The notes under the pieces: model-generated
What the model saw: the letters and a program-made list of their open reading frames with translations, nothing else
Database searches by the model: none
What the model was told of the DNA's origin: nothing
Part shown: one piece after another, positions 34,761 through 46,419 of the stretch
Layout: each line of letters begins with the position of its first letter
Position numbering within the stretch: the first letter of the stretch is position 1
Assembly (NCBI GenBank): GCA_033239525.1
Contig: BSYO01000003.1
Location: 22,895,716 to 22,959,715, forward strand
Source of the DNA: Nepenthes gracilis
Lineage: Eukaryota; Streptophyta; Magnoliopsida; Caryophyllales; Nepenthaceae
Direction: 5' to 3'
DNA length: 64,000 nt
Position numbers and translations under genes: made by a program

Positions 34761-35731
34761 TGTAGAGTCCCACATCGGATGGGGAGGTGAACGAAGCGTG
34801 CCTTATAATAAGAGCGTGGATACCTCTTCCTTGACGATGCGTTTTGGGGCGGTGGATTCCGTGCTGCCAGAACAAAACCGCGTCAGGCCGCGTGTTGGCA
34901 CGGGCCGTAAGTTCCCCCACCCGAGAGCGGACAATATCGTCATGGATGCGCCGGGGACGTTACGATGGTATCAGGAGGGGATCCGATCCGTGCCTTATTA
35001 TAAGGGGGTGACGTTGGGTCCCAAGGGGGTGGAGGCTGTAGGAGTCCCACATCGGATGGGGAGGTGAACGAAGCGTGCCTTATAATAAGGGCGTGGATAC
35101 CTCTTCCTCCGACGTGCGTTTTGGGGCGGTGGATTCGCGTGCCTTAAATAAGACCGATGATGCATTTTGGGGCGTGTTGGCTGGGACGCCGTAAGTTCCC
35201 CAACCCAGAGCGGACAATATCGTCATGCGGATGCACCGGGGACGTTACAGAACTGTAGAGTCCCACATCGGATGAGGAGGTGAACAAAGCGTGCCTTATT
35301 ATAAGGGCGTGGATACCTCTTCCTTGAGGACGCGTTTTGGGGGCGGTGAAGGCCGTCTGCCAGAAACAAAATCGTACGGGCTGCGTGATTGCCTGGGACG
35401 CCGTAAGTTCCCCCAACCCAGAGCGGACAATATCGTCATGCAGATGCGCCGGGGACGTTACAAATGGTATCAGAGTCGGGATCGGGTCCGGTGTGCCAGC
35501 AGGGACGCTGGGTCCCTAAGGGGGGGGACTGTAGAGTCCCACGTCGGATGGGGAGGTGAACGAAGTGTGCCTTATTATAAGGGCGTGGATACCTCTTCCT
35601 TGAGGACGCGTTTTGGGGGTGGTGGAGGCCGTCTGTCAGGAACAAAACCGTGCAGGCTGCGTGATGGCCTGGGACGCCGTAAGTTCCCCCAACCCAGAGC
35701 GGACAATATCGTCATGCAGATGCGCGGACGG
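34761..35731 (+). mobile_element. Tandem TRIM-like retrotransposon array, four LTR copies
   Basis: Four copies of a 200-213 base LTR (TGTAGAGTCCCACATCGG...GACGTTACA) lie at 34761-34964, 35037-35249, 35254-35462 and 35530-35731, the last truncated at its 3' end. Between copies 1-2 and 3-4 are 65-75 base spacers. Each spacer begins ATGGTATCAG (primer-binding site for initiator tRNA, 34965 and 35464) and ends in G-rich CCAAGGGGGTGGAGG or CTAAGGGGGGGGAC (polypurine tract). Copies 2 and 3 are separated by only four bases. LTR plus minimal interior without any ORF is the definition of a TRIM, and sharing LTRs between neighbours is typical of tandem TRIM arrays. Confidence 0.82.
34767..34810 (+). 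promoter_or_regulatory. snRNA-type USE plus TATA in the TRIM LTR
   Basis: GTCCCACATCG (34767-34777) equals the plant U-snRNA upstream sequence element consensus RTCCCACATCG. TTATAATA follows at 34803-34810, about 26 bases later, a spacing closer to that of plant Pol III snRNA promoters than Pol II ones. Copies 2 and 3 keep the same pair; copy 4 has GTCCCACGTCG. No snRNA follows. Promoter activity is an inference. Confidence 0.5.
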
Positions 35732-35938
35732 GGCGTCCACACTGAAGTTTCTTTGAAAAAGCCAGTTACGGCCTAGGCTTACTGGCGGATCGAGTTAGAG
35801 TCCCCGAAGTCTTTGAAAAAGCCAACTTACGCCCGGGCACAAAACGAGCTTGATGAGGCCAAAGGAAAACATCTTGCCCTTCTTTTCACTGGCATCGAGG
35901 CGTGAAGGCATACTCAATGGATTCCTATCAGCTTGAAA

Positions 35939-35966
35939 GGGGATGTAGCTCAGTCGATAGAGCACA
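35939..35966 (+). repeat. tRNA-like head fragment
   Basis: GGGGATGTAGCTCAGTCGATAGAGC looks like the 5' half of a tRNA, with acceptor strand and A box (TAGCTCAGT..GATAGAGC), closest in my reading to alanine tRNA. No anticodon arm, matching acceptor strand or clear B box follows, so it is not a gene. It may be a relic of a tRNA-derived SINE. Confidence 0.5.
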
Positions 35967-36175
35967 AAACCCTCACCACGGCGTTCGCCAGGTCCCTCCG
36001 TATGACATCTTGCTCCTTCTTAATTTCACGGCCGCACTGTTCATCTTGCGCAGGCCAAGCCCGGGACGGACCGTGTCCGACATCTCCCCTCTCATCCAGG
36101 CACATTCTGCTAAGCCTATGAATATTATCGAGGCCCACCAACACTTTTAAGCCACCCTCAAACAGGGACATCTCT

Positions 36176-36540
36176 AAGCCGCCCTCGACGGGCGCACCCC
36201 TTAAGTAGGGACATCTCTAAGCCGCCCTCCACGGACGTACCTCCAAGCAACCCTCTACAGGCTCACCCCTCAAGCAAATATATCTCTAAACTGCCCTCCG
36301 CGGATGTATCTTTTAGCCGCCCTCTAGAGCGCACCCGTCAAGTAGGAACATTTTTAAGCCGCCCTTCACGGGCGCACCTCTAAGCTGCCATCCACGGCGC
36401 ACCCCTCAAGCCGGGACATCTCCAAGCCGCCATCCGCGGGCGTATCTCCAAGCCGCTCTCCACGGGTGTACCTTTTAGCCACCTTAAGCCACCTTCCGTT
36501 AACGCACTCCTGAGCCACCCTCCGCGGGCGCATTCATGGA
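36176..36540 (+). repeat. Minisatellite with alternating 43- and 26-base units
   Basis: Units beginning AAGCCGCCCTCC start at 36176, 36219, 36245, 36288, 36314, 36356, 36382, 36424 and 36450. The spacings are 43, 26, 43, 26, 42, 26, 42 and 26, a higher-order repeat of about 69 bases. Long units contain AAGTAGGGACATCTCT; short units lack it. It is shared with the minus-strand X copy at 14862-15045. Confidence 0.85.
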
Positions 36541-36818
36541 GCTCAGGTCTCCAAATACGTCTATCATACACTCCCATCATTTCTGCATTTTAAGCATGCT
36601 TTCCTTTCCTTCATTTATTGCGGAAGGTTTCTTATCGGTAACGAATACGGATTATTTCGGCGGGGGACAAACATCGGCTTTTTGACCTCTTATTTGTTAG
36701 TTAAGTTTAATATTCCGGTGTTATCAATAATAGAGATGAGATATATCCCAATTGACCCGTAGCGTAAGATTGAAAGGCTCCCTAATCAGTACAATATCCA
36801 GGAACCCGGGATGCAACG

Positions 36819-36820
36819 TG

Positions 36821-36852
<32 letters not shown>
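36819..36852. repeat. TA/CA microsatellite at the family X insertion site
   Basis: A TA run followed by a CA run. A matching TA run at 28238-28252 lies on the other side, so LTR X inserted inside a dinucleotide repeat. Confidence 0.8.
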
Positions 36853-39800
36853 TAAATAAAACATGGGAAAAAAGATAATAATCAAATGAAAAAATATTAG
36901 AAGTGTTAAAATATCAATTAAAGTATCTGAAAAATATAAAAATTAATGAACAATAAAAATCTCACGAATAAGGGTCAATTATCGAAGATCGCACTATAAA
37001 TATTTTCTTATAGCCTTGGGTTGTACGCTATTATTCAATTTTTATCGGTAGACCGAATACATATTATTTTCTACAAATAGGATCAAACATCATATTTTTG
37101 ACCCTTGTATATTAAGTTTAATATTTAATTTATCTATAATATATTGAGATATATCTGAATATATTTTGTTAATTTTTTATAATACTTTTTATTTAGTTAA
37201 AATAAAAAATTCTATAATAAATAACAAATATACTAATTTTTCTAAATAAAAATAAATAAATAATCATATAAATTTTTAAAGTGAAATTCTTATCAAATAC
37301 TGACATAGAAATTTCATGTAAGGTTAAATAATCAAAAATTTGAACACATATAAGCAATATTATGAGATTAGGCAAAAAACTTTGGAATCTCATGATCCTT
37401 AAATGAAATGGACATGTATGCAAGACAATGGTAGAAAAGGACGATGAAAAGTTATATGTATGAATGTTTAAGCGAGTATCAAAATAATTAATATCAATGT
37501 TTCAATAATAAATAAAAAAAATTAGATACATTTACTTTAAATCGATTAATTACTAAATCTAATTTGAAATAGTTTCAAAACCAACTTTCTTCACTATTAA
37601 TTCTCTTCTTTTCTTTCTTCTTTCATTTCTTTCTGTCTTCTCACTTGAAATCCAACAGAAAATGACCCAAAAATCATGAAGGGATACTTATATAGCCAAA
37701 TTAATGTATGAGCACCAATCATGCACTAATCGGGTGCAAAGACAAAATGCATGCATAAGCACCTCTTGCACCACACACAAGCACTACTCGTTACGCTAAC
37801 CTGTGGATGAACATGCCTCTACCACTCATAAGTGCTACCTATTCTGCTAACCCTCTCATGAGTAGGCTTTTACCACGTACGAGCATTGCTTATTTTGCTA
37901 ACTATGCATAGCCACTAAACATACATGGATCAAGCAAGGGTTCTCTATCCTCAATTACATATTTTTTATTAAAACACACAATTACCTTTAACAAATTTTC
38001 TAATATAAATTAATTCTGATACCATAATATATAAATTAAAGATTGGGTATTATAATGGATGGCTAAATAATAATCCTAACATTTTTCTAGACTAATTTGT
38101 TAATTTTTTTTATGACTTTTAATTTATTTGAGTCAAATATCACAATATTTATTTTTGCACAGTCAACTTAAAATTTCAACTTACGTAATATAATAATTTA
38201 TGCATACATACAAATTTAGATTCAATATAAAATATTTCAAATCAAACTTTTGAATTTTTAATTTGAATCTTACACTTCACAAATTAGAATAAGAGATTCA
38301 ATAAAATTAGGACTCACTTTCTAAGTTATTTTTCAACACTCAATTTAGCCTTCTAAACCCAACCATTTATGTTTAAAAGAGAATGTGTGAGAAAAATAGA
38401 AAGAGACAAGTATGGAGAATTGGACTAATAATTTTGTGAGGAGGTTAAGGTGTTTGAAGGATAAATTTTTGACTTCTTTATGTGACCAAAATGCTCTAAG
38501 ACTAAGTCAATAGATAAAATATCTTCTCTCATATACTAAATGTTTGATTCCCCTTCCATGGTGAGAAGGCAGATATTTATAAATACTCTAACCTATATGC
38601 TGGTTTCTTCATTGTGAAGTTAAAGGTCATGTTCTGGGAAGTGGACTAGTTGATGACTATTTAAATCAGTAACTATCTTGTATATTCTGAATTATGGGGG
38701 TTAAATGTGTCGGGTCATACTGATAATGTGCATTAGAGGAGTGATTGCCTAGAGTGTAGAATGTTGATAAAGTGTATAGAGGTGATCAACTAATTGAAAT
38801 TTTGACTTGGAATCCTTCAGTTTACCTATCTAGCAAAGCATTATCTACATTTATACACAGTCTAAACCCAAGATTATAACCATCCTATAATCTAACTAGC
38901 TGGCCAGTGCTCCCATATTTTGACCAGGTTTTTGGCTATAGGGATCCTTTATGGACCTTCATTCATTAGGCCTTCTTTCGACCGGGCTTTACTAGTGCTT
39001 TGATTTTTCGGACCTCATTTGGGCTCACTCTTGCCCGATTAGCTATATCAACTTTTTGGGGTTTGACTGATCGGCTTGGATTAGCTTAAAAATTTGTACC
39101 AAACCCAACCATAATGTTTTTATTTTAAAAATTAGTCGTGTGATTATTAAAACACATAGGGAAATTAAGTTAATTTTTAAATTCATTAAATTTGTTAAAG
39201 AGAGTTTTTATTGCTATTCTGAAACTACTCCACTCAAAACAATATTTCTACATCGGCCCAACCAAACATCCTATAAATAATTGAGCTGACTCAAGGCCCA
39301 TCTCATCCTAGCTTGCCCCACTACAAACAAACAGTCGGCATTAAAAAAAGTGGGTCTCAAATATAATATGCTTACATAATAATAAATAAATAAATAAAAT
39401 ATTACGTTATATCATACCAAACAATAATATTCACTTTGCTAAACTCTTGCAATATAAATAGCCAAATGTCCATTGCCCTTATTAGTTAATTGTCATGACC
39501 ACTCAATTTATATTTTTAGTCTAACCAAAAATTAAAAAAAAAAAAATATTTTAGGTACACATTATAAATGTGTTAAAAATGTTTTTTAATATTGTGATAC
39601 CTAATTTATTCAAACCATTGGCCCATACATTGATAAATAAATAAATAAAATATTTTATAAAAAATAATATTTTAAAATATCTAAAGAGTAGCCATATAAC
39701 ATTACTTATAAAAGAAATAGAATGGACAACTATAAATTCACATTTTTTATTTCTGAAAAGGCACTATTGGCTTTATATTATGTCCGGGGCCATCAATCAA

Positions 39801-42800
39801 TTTCTTTTAATAAAAAAGACTATGGGACCCATTAATTAGGATTCTTTTGAAACATTTATAAATAGTAGAAGTAAATGATGTATGAATATATAATATATGT
39901 AAATTATATATTCTTTTTTACGAGTAAAAATGATTACAACAAAAATAATTGACACCAAAATAAATCTGAGAAAATAATAAGACATAATGCATAAATTTTG
40001 ATAGTAAAACAAAATCTAAAAAATTAATTAATTTTTGAGTAAAATTTTTCAAACTTATCTATCTGATGAAAGTAATATAATATAAAAATTAACTTATAGT
40101 TCAGAATAGATATACTAAATCTTAACAGATTTACTTTCGATTTATGACCATTATCAAAGAACTTTTCAAATTTGCTCTTAATCATACAACTTTTAATCTT
40201 TTTATCGTGTTTATTTACTTACTAATAAATTTTCAGATACTACTAAAATTTAATGTCTACGCCACCAATGTTATACCAAAAATTTACAAGTTGAAATAAG
40301 TATATAAATATTTGAGAAAAATGTACCTTAACAATTTTATCTTGATAGGATAGTTTAGCTTTCTCTAGTAATAAATCTCTTTTATTTAGACAATAAGAGC
40401 ATAAAGGCTTGTAATCAATTCTCTATATCACTTTGATGAAAAAAGCAAGTTATTCATAAAATAAGCTAAAAACAGGTTAAAAATCTCGCAATTAAAAAAA
40501 AAAAAAAAAACTCTCAACATCAATGCACTGTACAGGTACACATCTGGCATAAAAGTAATCGTAATGCAACACATGAGCACGACAAATGATCTGTCCAATT
40601 GGAGATCGGAGAGATCAACTTATTTCTTTTAATGAAATATGTTAGATTGATTTTTTTTTTTTTTTTTTTTTTGTATCAAGGTTGAATTTTCTTTTGACTG
40701 ATTGCAGGATTTCCATTTTTCCTTTTTTTTTTCTATTTTATTTTATTTTATTCCTCCTTTTATTTTCCCTGTCCATTTGGATCCCAAGGCAGCCTGACAA
40801 ATTCCTCAAAAATTTACTCTTTTCTTTAAGCATATGAAAAGATGCTAAAGTGTAATCGTTATCATTTGCATGCAGGTGCCTCAAAAGCATGCAAAATTCT
40901 TCACTTTCTCTGATCAAAATAAAAAGAAATTGCCAAATTCTAAATAATTTTTTTTTTTTTAAAAAAAGAACAGAAAACAAATCTTCACGGAGTGATAATA
41001 GCTGTGTAATGTTAACTCCACATCAACACCTTATCATTGTCTCCCATTATGCAGCCATGATAGTTAGCCATATGAATAAATCTGAAAAGATAATAATACT
41101 GAAAGGTTTAGATTAATCATTGTAATATTATAGCTTAATTTATTATTTATTTATTTCTTTATTTATATATAAATTTATTAGTATAAATTGATGAATAAAA
41201 TAGTATGTTAGTCAATAATAATTTAATGTGTTTATGGGATTCCATGCTAGTATCCCAATATAATTATAATGTCTCAGATTTTTCTTAAAAAATTATGTTA
41301 TATATTTTGACATTTGAAAATCTATACGTGGATTTAGGTGACAATTAGTATATTTTAAAAATATTTTTTATACTTATTTAGGATATAAATATTTTAAGTA
41401 AAATATTGATCAATTTAAGAACTATTTTGTGATAATTTAATATTTTAAAATAGTATCCAAAATTTTAGAATATACTAAGTTATTAGAGTTAAATCAAAAT
41501 ATTAAATTGATCAAAGAAACTAGAGCTTTTAATATGTATTAACTGGGCATGATTGTGGAATAATTTTAAGTCAATATTAAGGTCAAATTACCCTTCAATT
41601 AGGATTATCAAATTAAATTAGGCATTGGAAGAAGAATAAACCATAGAGTATGAAACTTCCAAATTAAATCCTAATTTAACTTAATTGAGAAATTAATTTA
41701 ATCTTAAGCAAAGATTACACCTTAAGGACAAAATTTACAGCCAAATTTTGGACCAAGGTTGGCTAAATAGTGGCTAAAAATTGGTCCTTCACGACTAAGA
41801 AATGGGGCGCCGAAAAACGGGAAGCACCACCATTTGATCAAAATTAGATAATCAAATGCATAAATCAATCAATCAAAAGGCTCCAAACATATCTATGTTG
41901 ACTTAATCTTTTTTTTTTTTTTTTTGGGATAAATTTTGGAGGCCAGGACCTTAGTGGATAGTGCGATTTTTGAGAAGGAAAAGCCAAAAGGGAAAGAGAT
42001 CTCAAATAAAAAAAAGGAATAGATTTATTTGTTTATCTTTGTAATATATTGAATGATTGTTCGTTTATCTTGAATTATCCTCATGTGATTAAATTTGAAA
42101 AAAAAACTCGGCAAGTGGTTCAAAAATAGAGGTTCTAAAATTTTAAAAAAAATGAGAAATGTCAATTTATAATTTTTGATACATAAACTTAGTTCTAATA
42201 ACTATATAATAATCGTTTATAATAATTTGGAGGTGATTTTTACCATTTAAAATGGTTATGAGGAGGTCAAGCATTAATGTGGGAGTGATATAAAATCATT
42301 AGAATTACAAAAAAACCCTACCACAAATGGTGGTTATAATTTGATCAGACACCACTCAGAGAGTGGTCGAGAATCATCAAAAATATAGATGATCCTATCA
42401 CCTGAGATAATTGTGAGATGATCAAACCATACTTTAAAAGTAATTGTAAGTCATTAAGATCATTAGTCATAAGTTGATCGTGCAAAAAAAAAAAAAAAAC
42501 ATACAATTCTCAAATATTATTTTTGTTAAATTTGTTAAAGTGGACAGTTTAGTTTAATTAGAGGTTGACGGGTTTAAGACAAATAAGATCGATAGCCATA
42601 ATTATGTTTATTAAACTTTTTATATTGAAAGCATATGACCCTGAATAAATGTTTTTGAGTTTACAAAATTGGAAGTATTTTTCTCAGATTTTATAAGTTT
42701 TTTGGCTAATAATTGATTATATTAAGAAATATAAACTTTATACAAATAAAAATTATAATTTTTAAAATTTAATATAAATAATTATAAAAATATTGCATCT

Positions 42801-43429
42801 CACTCTAAGAAGAAGGTCCAAATGATATAAATTTAGATATAAAGAAAAGGAACATCAAGGACGATGCTCATACTCTTATTTCAAACAATTTTGACGTCAT
42901 TAAAATTGGTAAAATTAGTATGAATATTATGTGATGTTTTAGCTATGTTAATTTATTTTTTACATTTAATTTAAATATTTTTTAATATTTATATAATTAA
43001 ATTAATTTAATCAATTAAAATTTGAGGTTTTATAACCAATAAATATTGAATCAATATTACAAAGCACGCATACTGACTTATTATTTTTTTGGAATAGTGC
43101 TAATTATCTTATCTATTTATAGTTATTTTGCAAAAAATTATCTAAATATAGGATTTATTTTTATTTTTTATTTATTTTTTTAAATTTTAATAAATTTTAT
43201 TTATAAATGAATAAATAAATAATATTATTTTATTTTTTAGTAACAAATAAGATCTGGGTTTTCATGAAAATAAGAAAAATTTTGAATTAATAAAATTAAT
43301 TTAATTTATAATTATAAATAAAGTTAACTTAAATAAATTGACTTAAGTAGAAGAAATAAGATTAAGAATTTTGTTAATTTTATAACATTTAATTGACCAA
43401 AAAAATCAGAAATTCAACTATCCACACGT
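36853..43429. other. Long AT-rich region, no gene recognised
   Basis: About 6.5 kb are dominated by A/T runs, including poly-T at 40650-40673 and poly-A at 40490-40510. Only chance reading frames are present and none resembles a protein. The block at 37560-37960 looks promoter- or LTR-like (TTATATAGCC at about 37690) and holds a 51-base repeat. The region is probably old decayed repeats. Confidence 0.5.
37748..37905. repeat. 51-base tandem repeat, about three copies
   Basis: The phrase AGCACTACTCGTTACGCTAAC recurs as AGTGCTACCTATTCTGCTAAC and AGCATTGCTTATTTTGCTAAC. GCTAAC begins at 37795, 37846 and 37897, a period of 51. The copies are diverged. Confidence 0.7.
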
Positions 43430-43650
43430 ACCGGTTTCGACAGGGTGCGTGCAAAGGAGAGTGCCACGTCGTTGTGGGACCAGCCAAGTCAACGGCTATA
43501 TCCCCGTGGACCCCATCTTTGTCAGTCATAATAAGTGCCTATGCCGTGTACCAATCAACGAACATTCGGTTACGTGCCAGGCCTCGCCAAATTCTTTACA
43601 CGTGGCTTCATTCTATTCGCCCTTCTGCACGTTTAGTTTTGGAGTGAGAT
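43430..43650. promoter_or_regulatory. GC-richer island with ACGT elements
   Basis: This block stands out from AT-rich surroundings and contains CACGTCG, ACACGTGGC (a G-box/ABRE-like core) and AGTCAACGG (W-box core on the other strand). It may be an old distal promoter of the WRKY gene 2.8 kb downstream, now separated from it by a solo LTR. Both strands have short open frames, but I see no protein. Confidence 0.3.
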
Positions 43651-43943
43651 AGACAGGACCAGGGAAAAAAGCAAAAATTCAAAACACTAACTTAGCCCAA
43701 CGTTTAATCGGACGGCCCGTTTAGATATTTTAATTTTATTTGATTTGAAACTAAATAAAATTCAAATCATATTATTTAAATTTTATTTAAAAAATTATGA
43801 TGCGAATAAATTTAATGCAACATTCTATAAATATATTTATATATATGAGCTAAAATTAAATTTTTAAGTAACCTTTTGGATGCAAGCTTGACCCTTTTTT
43901 TTTTGTTTAAATTAGTATTAAGAAAAAAAGATTTGTTCATAAT

Positions 43944-44947
43944 TGATGAGTACTTTAATAGTGGACTGACCCAGGAAGAAGAAACGACCCAAATCTACGG
44001 AGGCCCATGTATTGGCCTGGACGGTCAACGCTAACCGTTGATCGGACGAAAGGCCAATGAAACCAGCTTAAGGATGAACGACTGGTACAATGGACGGTCA
44101 ACCTTTCTGTTAACCAGCAGTACTGTAACAGGCCTCCCATCGAATAAGCTTTACATGGGCCAGGCCCAATTTGACTAGTAGCAGCTTTCTTCCCTAATTT
44201 TGCGCTCCCCTAGAAGGCAATATCCACAACAACGGTTACTAACAGATTCAGCACTCATCCCACAGAAAAAGTGTCGGATTCTGTCCCCTATCTGCTGTAA
44301 AACCATAACCATTACAAAGTACAAAAGGAAAGAGAACATCCCAATGAGCCGTTATCGCTATTAATGCCAACACCACGAATGGAATATATTCCAGTAAAGC
44401 ACTGAAATCCTACATTCCTTCCTAAGGAATGATTCTCAACCTCTTGACTATAAAAAAGCCGTGGAGTCAACACTCCAGGCAGGTTTTCTGAAAGAGAATA
44501 AACGCTCTCATACTCATACGAGTTGCTCTGACATTCATATCCATCTTTCTAGAGGAATCTTTGAGAGTTCGCCCGACGTTTTCTCAAACTCTCACGTTTT
44601 TAGGACGCCCACACTCTCGGCACTTCCTATCACCCCGATCCCCAAAAACCGAGAGTCAGGATTCAACGCTCTTCGCGAGCGGCATTAACCTCTCCCAACA
44701 AGAGCCAAATCATCCCCACAAACACTCTCTACTTCTTACTTTCGTTACATTCTTTCTTTTACTTTCAATTCTTGAAAGGCTATTTATTGATTTGAACGTC
44801 AGAATATTTTCGATAGGATAATATTTCGCAGGCACTTGACCTTTCGTTTGTCTTAATGGTGTATAGGACATAGACTTAGTGGGCGAAACTGAATTAAAAA
44901 ATCGACGTAATTCAAATCCGTTCAAAATTTAATTTCAGAATGCATCA
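43944..44947 (+). mobile_element. Solo LTR of Tat-like family Z
   Basis: It starts TGATGAGTACTTTAATAG and ends CAGAATGCATCA; both ends match, in reverse complement, the LTR of element Z (for example GTACTCATCA at 55898-55907). Flanks ATAAT (43939-43943) and ATATT (44948-44952) differ at one base. A TATA box CTATAAAAAAGCC is at about 44450. W-box pairs occur near 44020-44110. It inserted about 1.5 kb upstream of the WRKY start codon. Confidence 0.8.
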
Positions 44948-44952
44948 ATATT

Positions 44953-45689
44953 GTCTTTATTTATTTATTTGTGCATCAATAATTTTATCGTATATTTTAT
45001 TTGAAATTAATTTATAAATTATAGAATTTTATTAAAAAAAAGCCTATCTGGTATCCTACTATAGCAAATGATACTAAAAAAAATATTATAACAAATCGTA
45101 TGTTGTCAAGTGGATCAATAAAAAAGTCTTAATAAAATAGCATATTTTATTTGTAATAATTTATGATAAAAATATTAAAATTTAAATTATTTTCCTACTT
45201 ATAATAAAAAATTAAGGTCTATAATTTTATTAAAATTTTTTATGATGGATAATAGTTTACACACCTATTATTTGTATAAAGTTTTTAATAGATAATTGCA
45301 TATAATATAAAAGTAAAAGTTATAAACACAATGATAAAATTAACTCCATCATCATATATTTAATATTAAAATTGTTAAAAATATTATAATATTTAAAGAT
45401 TATTTATTTTTATATTTAATTTAAGTTAATTATGTAGTATATTTATAAAGTTAAGTGAATTTATAATTTTAAAAAAAGTATTCAAATTGGATATAATTCA
45501 ACATAAATTAATCAAGATTAAGATCAAACTTTACTGTTATATCTTTATGATTTGAGTATGCTAACTTAATATTTAACGATGAAAAAACCCAATTAATAAA
45601 ATTTATTTAACTTTATAGATAAATAATAAAATGAATTTAAAGTAGAACTAATAAAATTAAATTTGGGGAAAAGGGAAGAAAATAGAGGT
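44953..45689. other. AT-rich proximal upstream region of the WRKY gene
   Basis: No gene is visible. Sequence composition changes sharply at about 45690 to a GC-balanced, transcript-like sequence, so the WRKY promoter presumably lies here. Confidence 0.4.
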
Positions 45690-46419
45690 GGCCTTGAGTG
45701 GGATCCTGTCACTTGGAAGACTGCGTCAAAGACCGCAGTTTGATTTCTCAGCTGCAACAGTGTGCTCGGCTCATTTCATCCCTCTTTTTCTTCCCTCTGT
45801 CTGTTCTCTCCATAGAATTTTTGGCTGCCTCCTCATGGATATTGGCCTTCCTCTCCGTGTGTTTCCTTATATCATTATTAGAGACTTTGAATAATAATGC
45901 TGATAAGAAAAGATTTGAGCTCTGTAGCTCTTTGTGCAGCGTGAAGAATCTTGCGGGGAAGCAAATGCCTTCTCATTCACACGCTTCAATGTTGAAAAAC
46001 CATGGATGGATAGTCTAGGGTTTGACGGCATAGGACTAACCAAAGGTCTGTTGTTTTATATTTATGTGCCTATTTTTCTTTGTGTTTGAGCTAAAATTTT
46101 CATCTGTTAGTCCTTGATCTATCTCTATGTGGGTTCGTCCCATCTTTGATTTTTCAGGTACCCATTTGAATTTGATCTTCTGGATCTTCTTATGATTGTA
46201 GAGTTGGCCTCTATCTGAAGCGTAGAAGTAACTTTCGGTCCTTTTTTTGTTCTGAAGTTGAAGATTTCCATCCGGGTCTTTCATTCAGCTACATGGGTTT
46301 TTGAAAATCTGTTTCTTTTGTTGATTTTAGGGATTTGGGAGATTTCTGGTCCATTTTACTATGGGTTTTGGTGGTTGGAGGGATTAGGGATTTGCAGTTT
46401 TGGCTTGAGGTGGTTTTAA
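45690..46419 (+). promoter_or_regulatory. Probable long 5' leader of the WRKY gene
   Basis: This GC-balanced stretch directly precedes the start codon and contains several short upstream reading frames (starts at 45688 and 45698, for example). CATAGGACTAACCAAAGGTCTG near 46028-46050 could include a leader splice site. Long, spliced leaders with upstream frames are common for group IId WRKY genes, but this one is inferred. Confidence 0.4.

Larger units (their letters stand above)
28253..36818 (+). mobile_element. LTR of family X, plus strand, with nested insertions
   Basis: It starts TGTTGGATTCGGTATTGCGGG and ends GGATGCAACG (CA changed to CG). Flanks TATAT (28248-28252) and TGTAT (36819-36823) are a duplication with one transition, within a TA/CA microsatellite. 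It is the inverted counterpart of 14594-17420. Removing the copia insertion (28553-33992) leaves about 3.1 kb; removing the TRIM array too leaves about 2.2 kb, close to the other copy. No polyprotein of family X itself is present, so it is a solo LTR. Confidence 0.82.

Noticed and set aside
34767..35731. snRNA or other Pol III RNA genes at the USE/TATA pairs
   Set aside because: No U-snRNA sequence follows, and the units have LTR, primer-binding and polypurine features of a TRIM.
35939..36010. A complete tRNA gene
   Set aside because: Only the 5' half is tRNA-like; no anticodon stem, B box or matching acceptor strand follows.
36176..36540. Regular repeats that might suggest a CRISPR array
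   Set aside because: The units are contiguous and diverged with no unique spacers, and this is plant DNA; it is a minisatellite.
14594..36818. The two X copies as terminal repeats of one giant element
   Set aside because: They are inverted, and each has its own target duplication (AATAT and TATAT/TGTAT), so they are separate solo LTRs.
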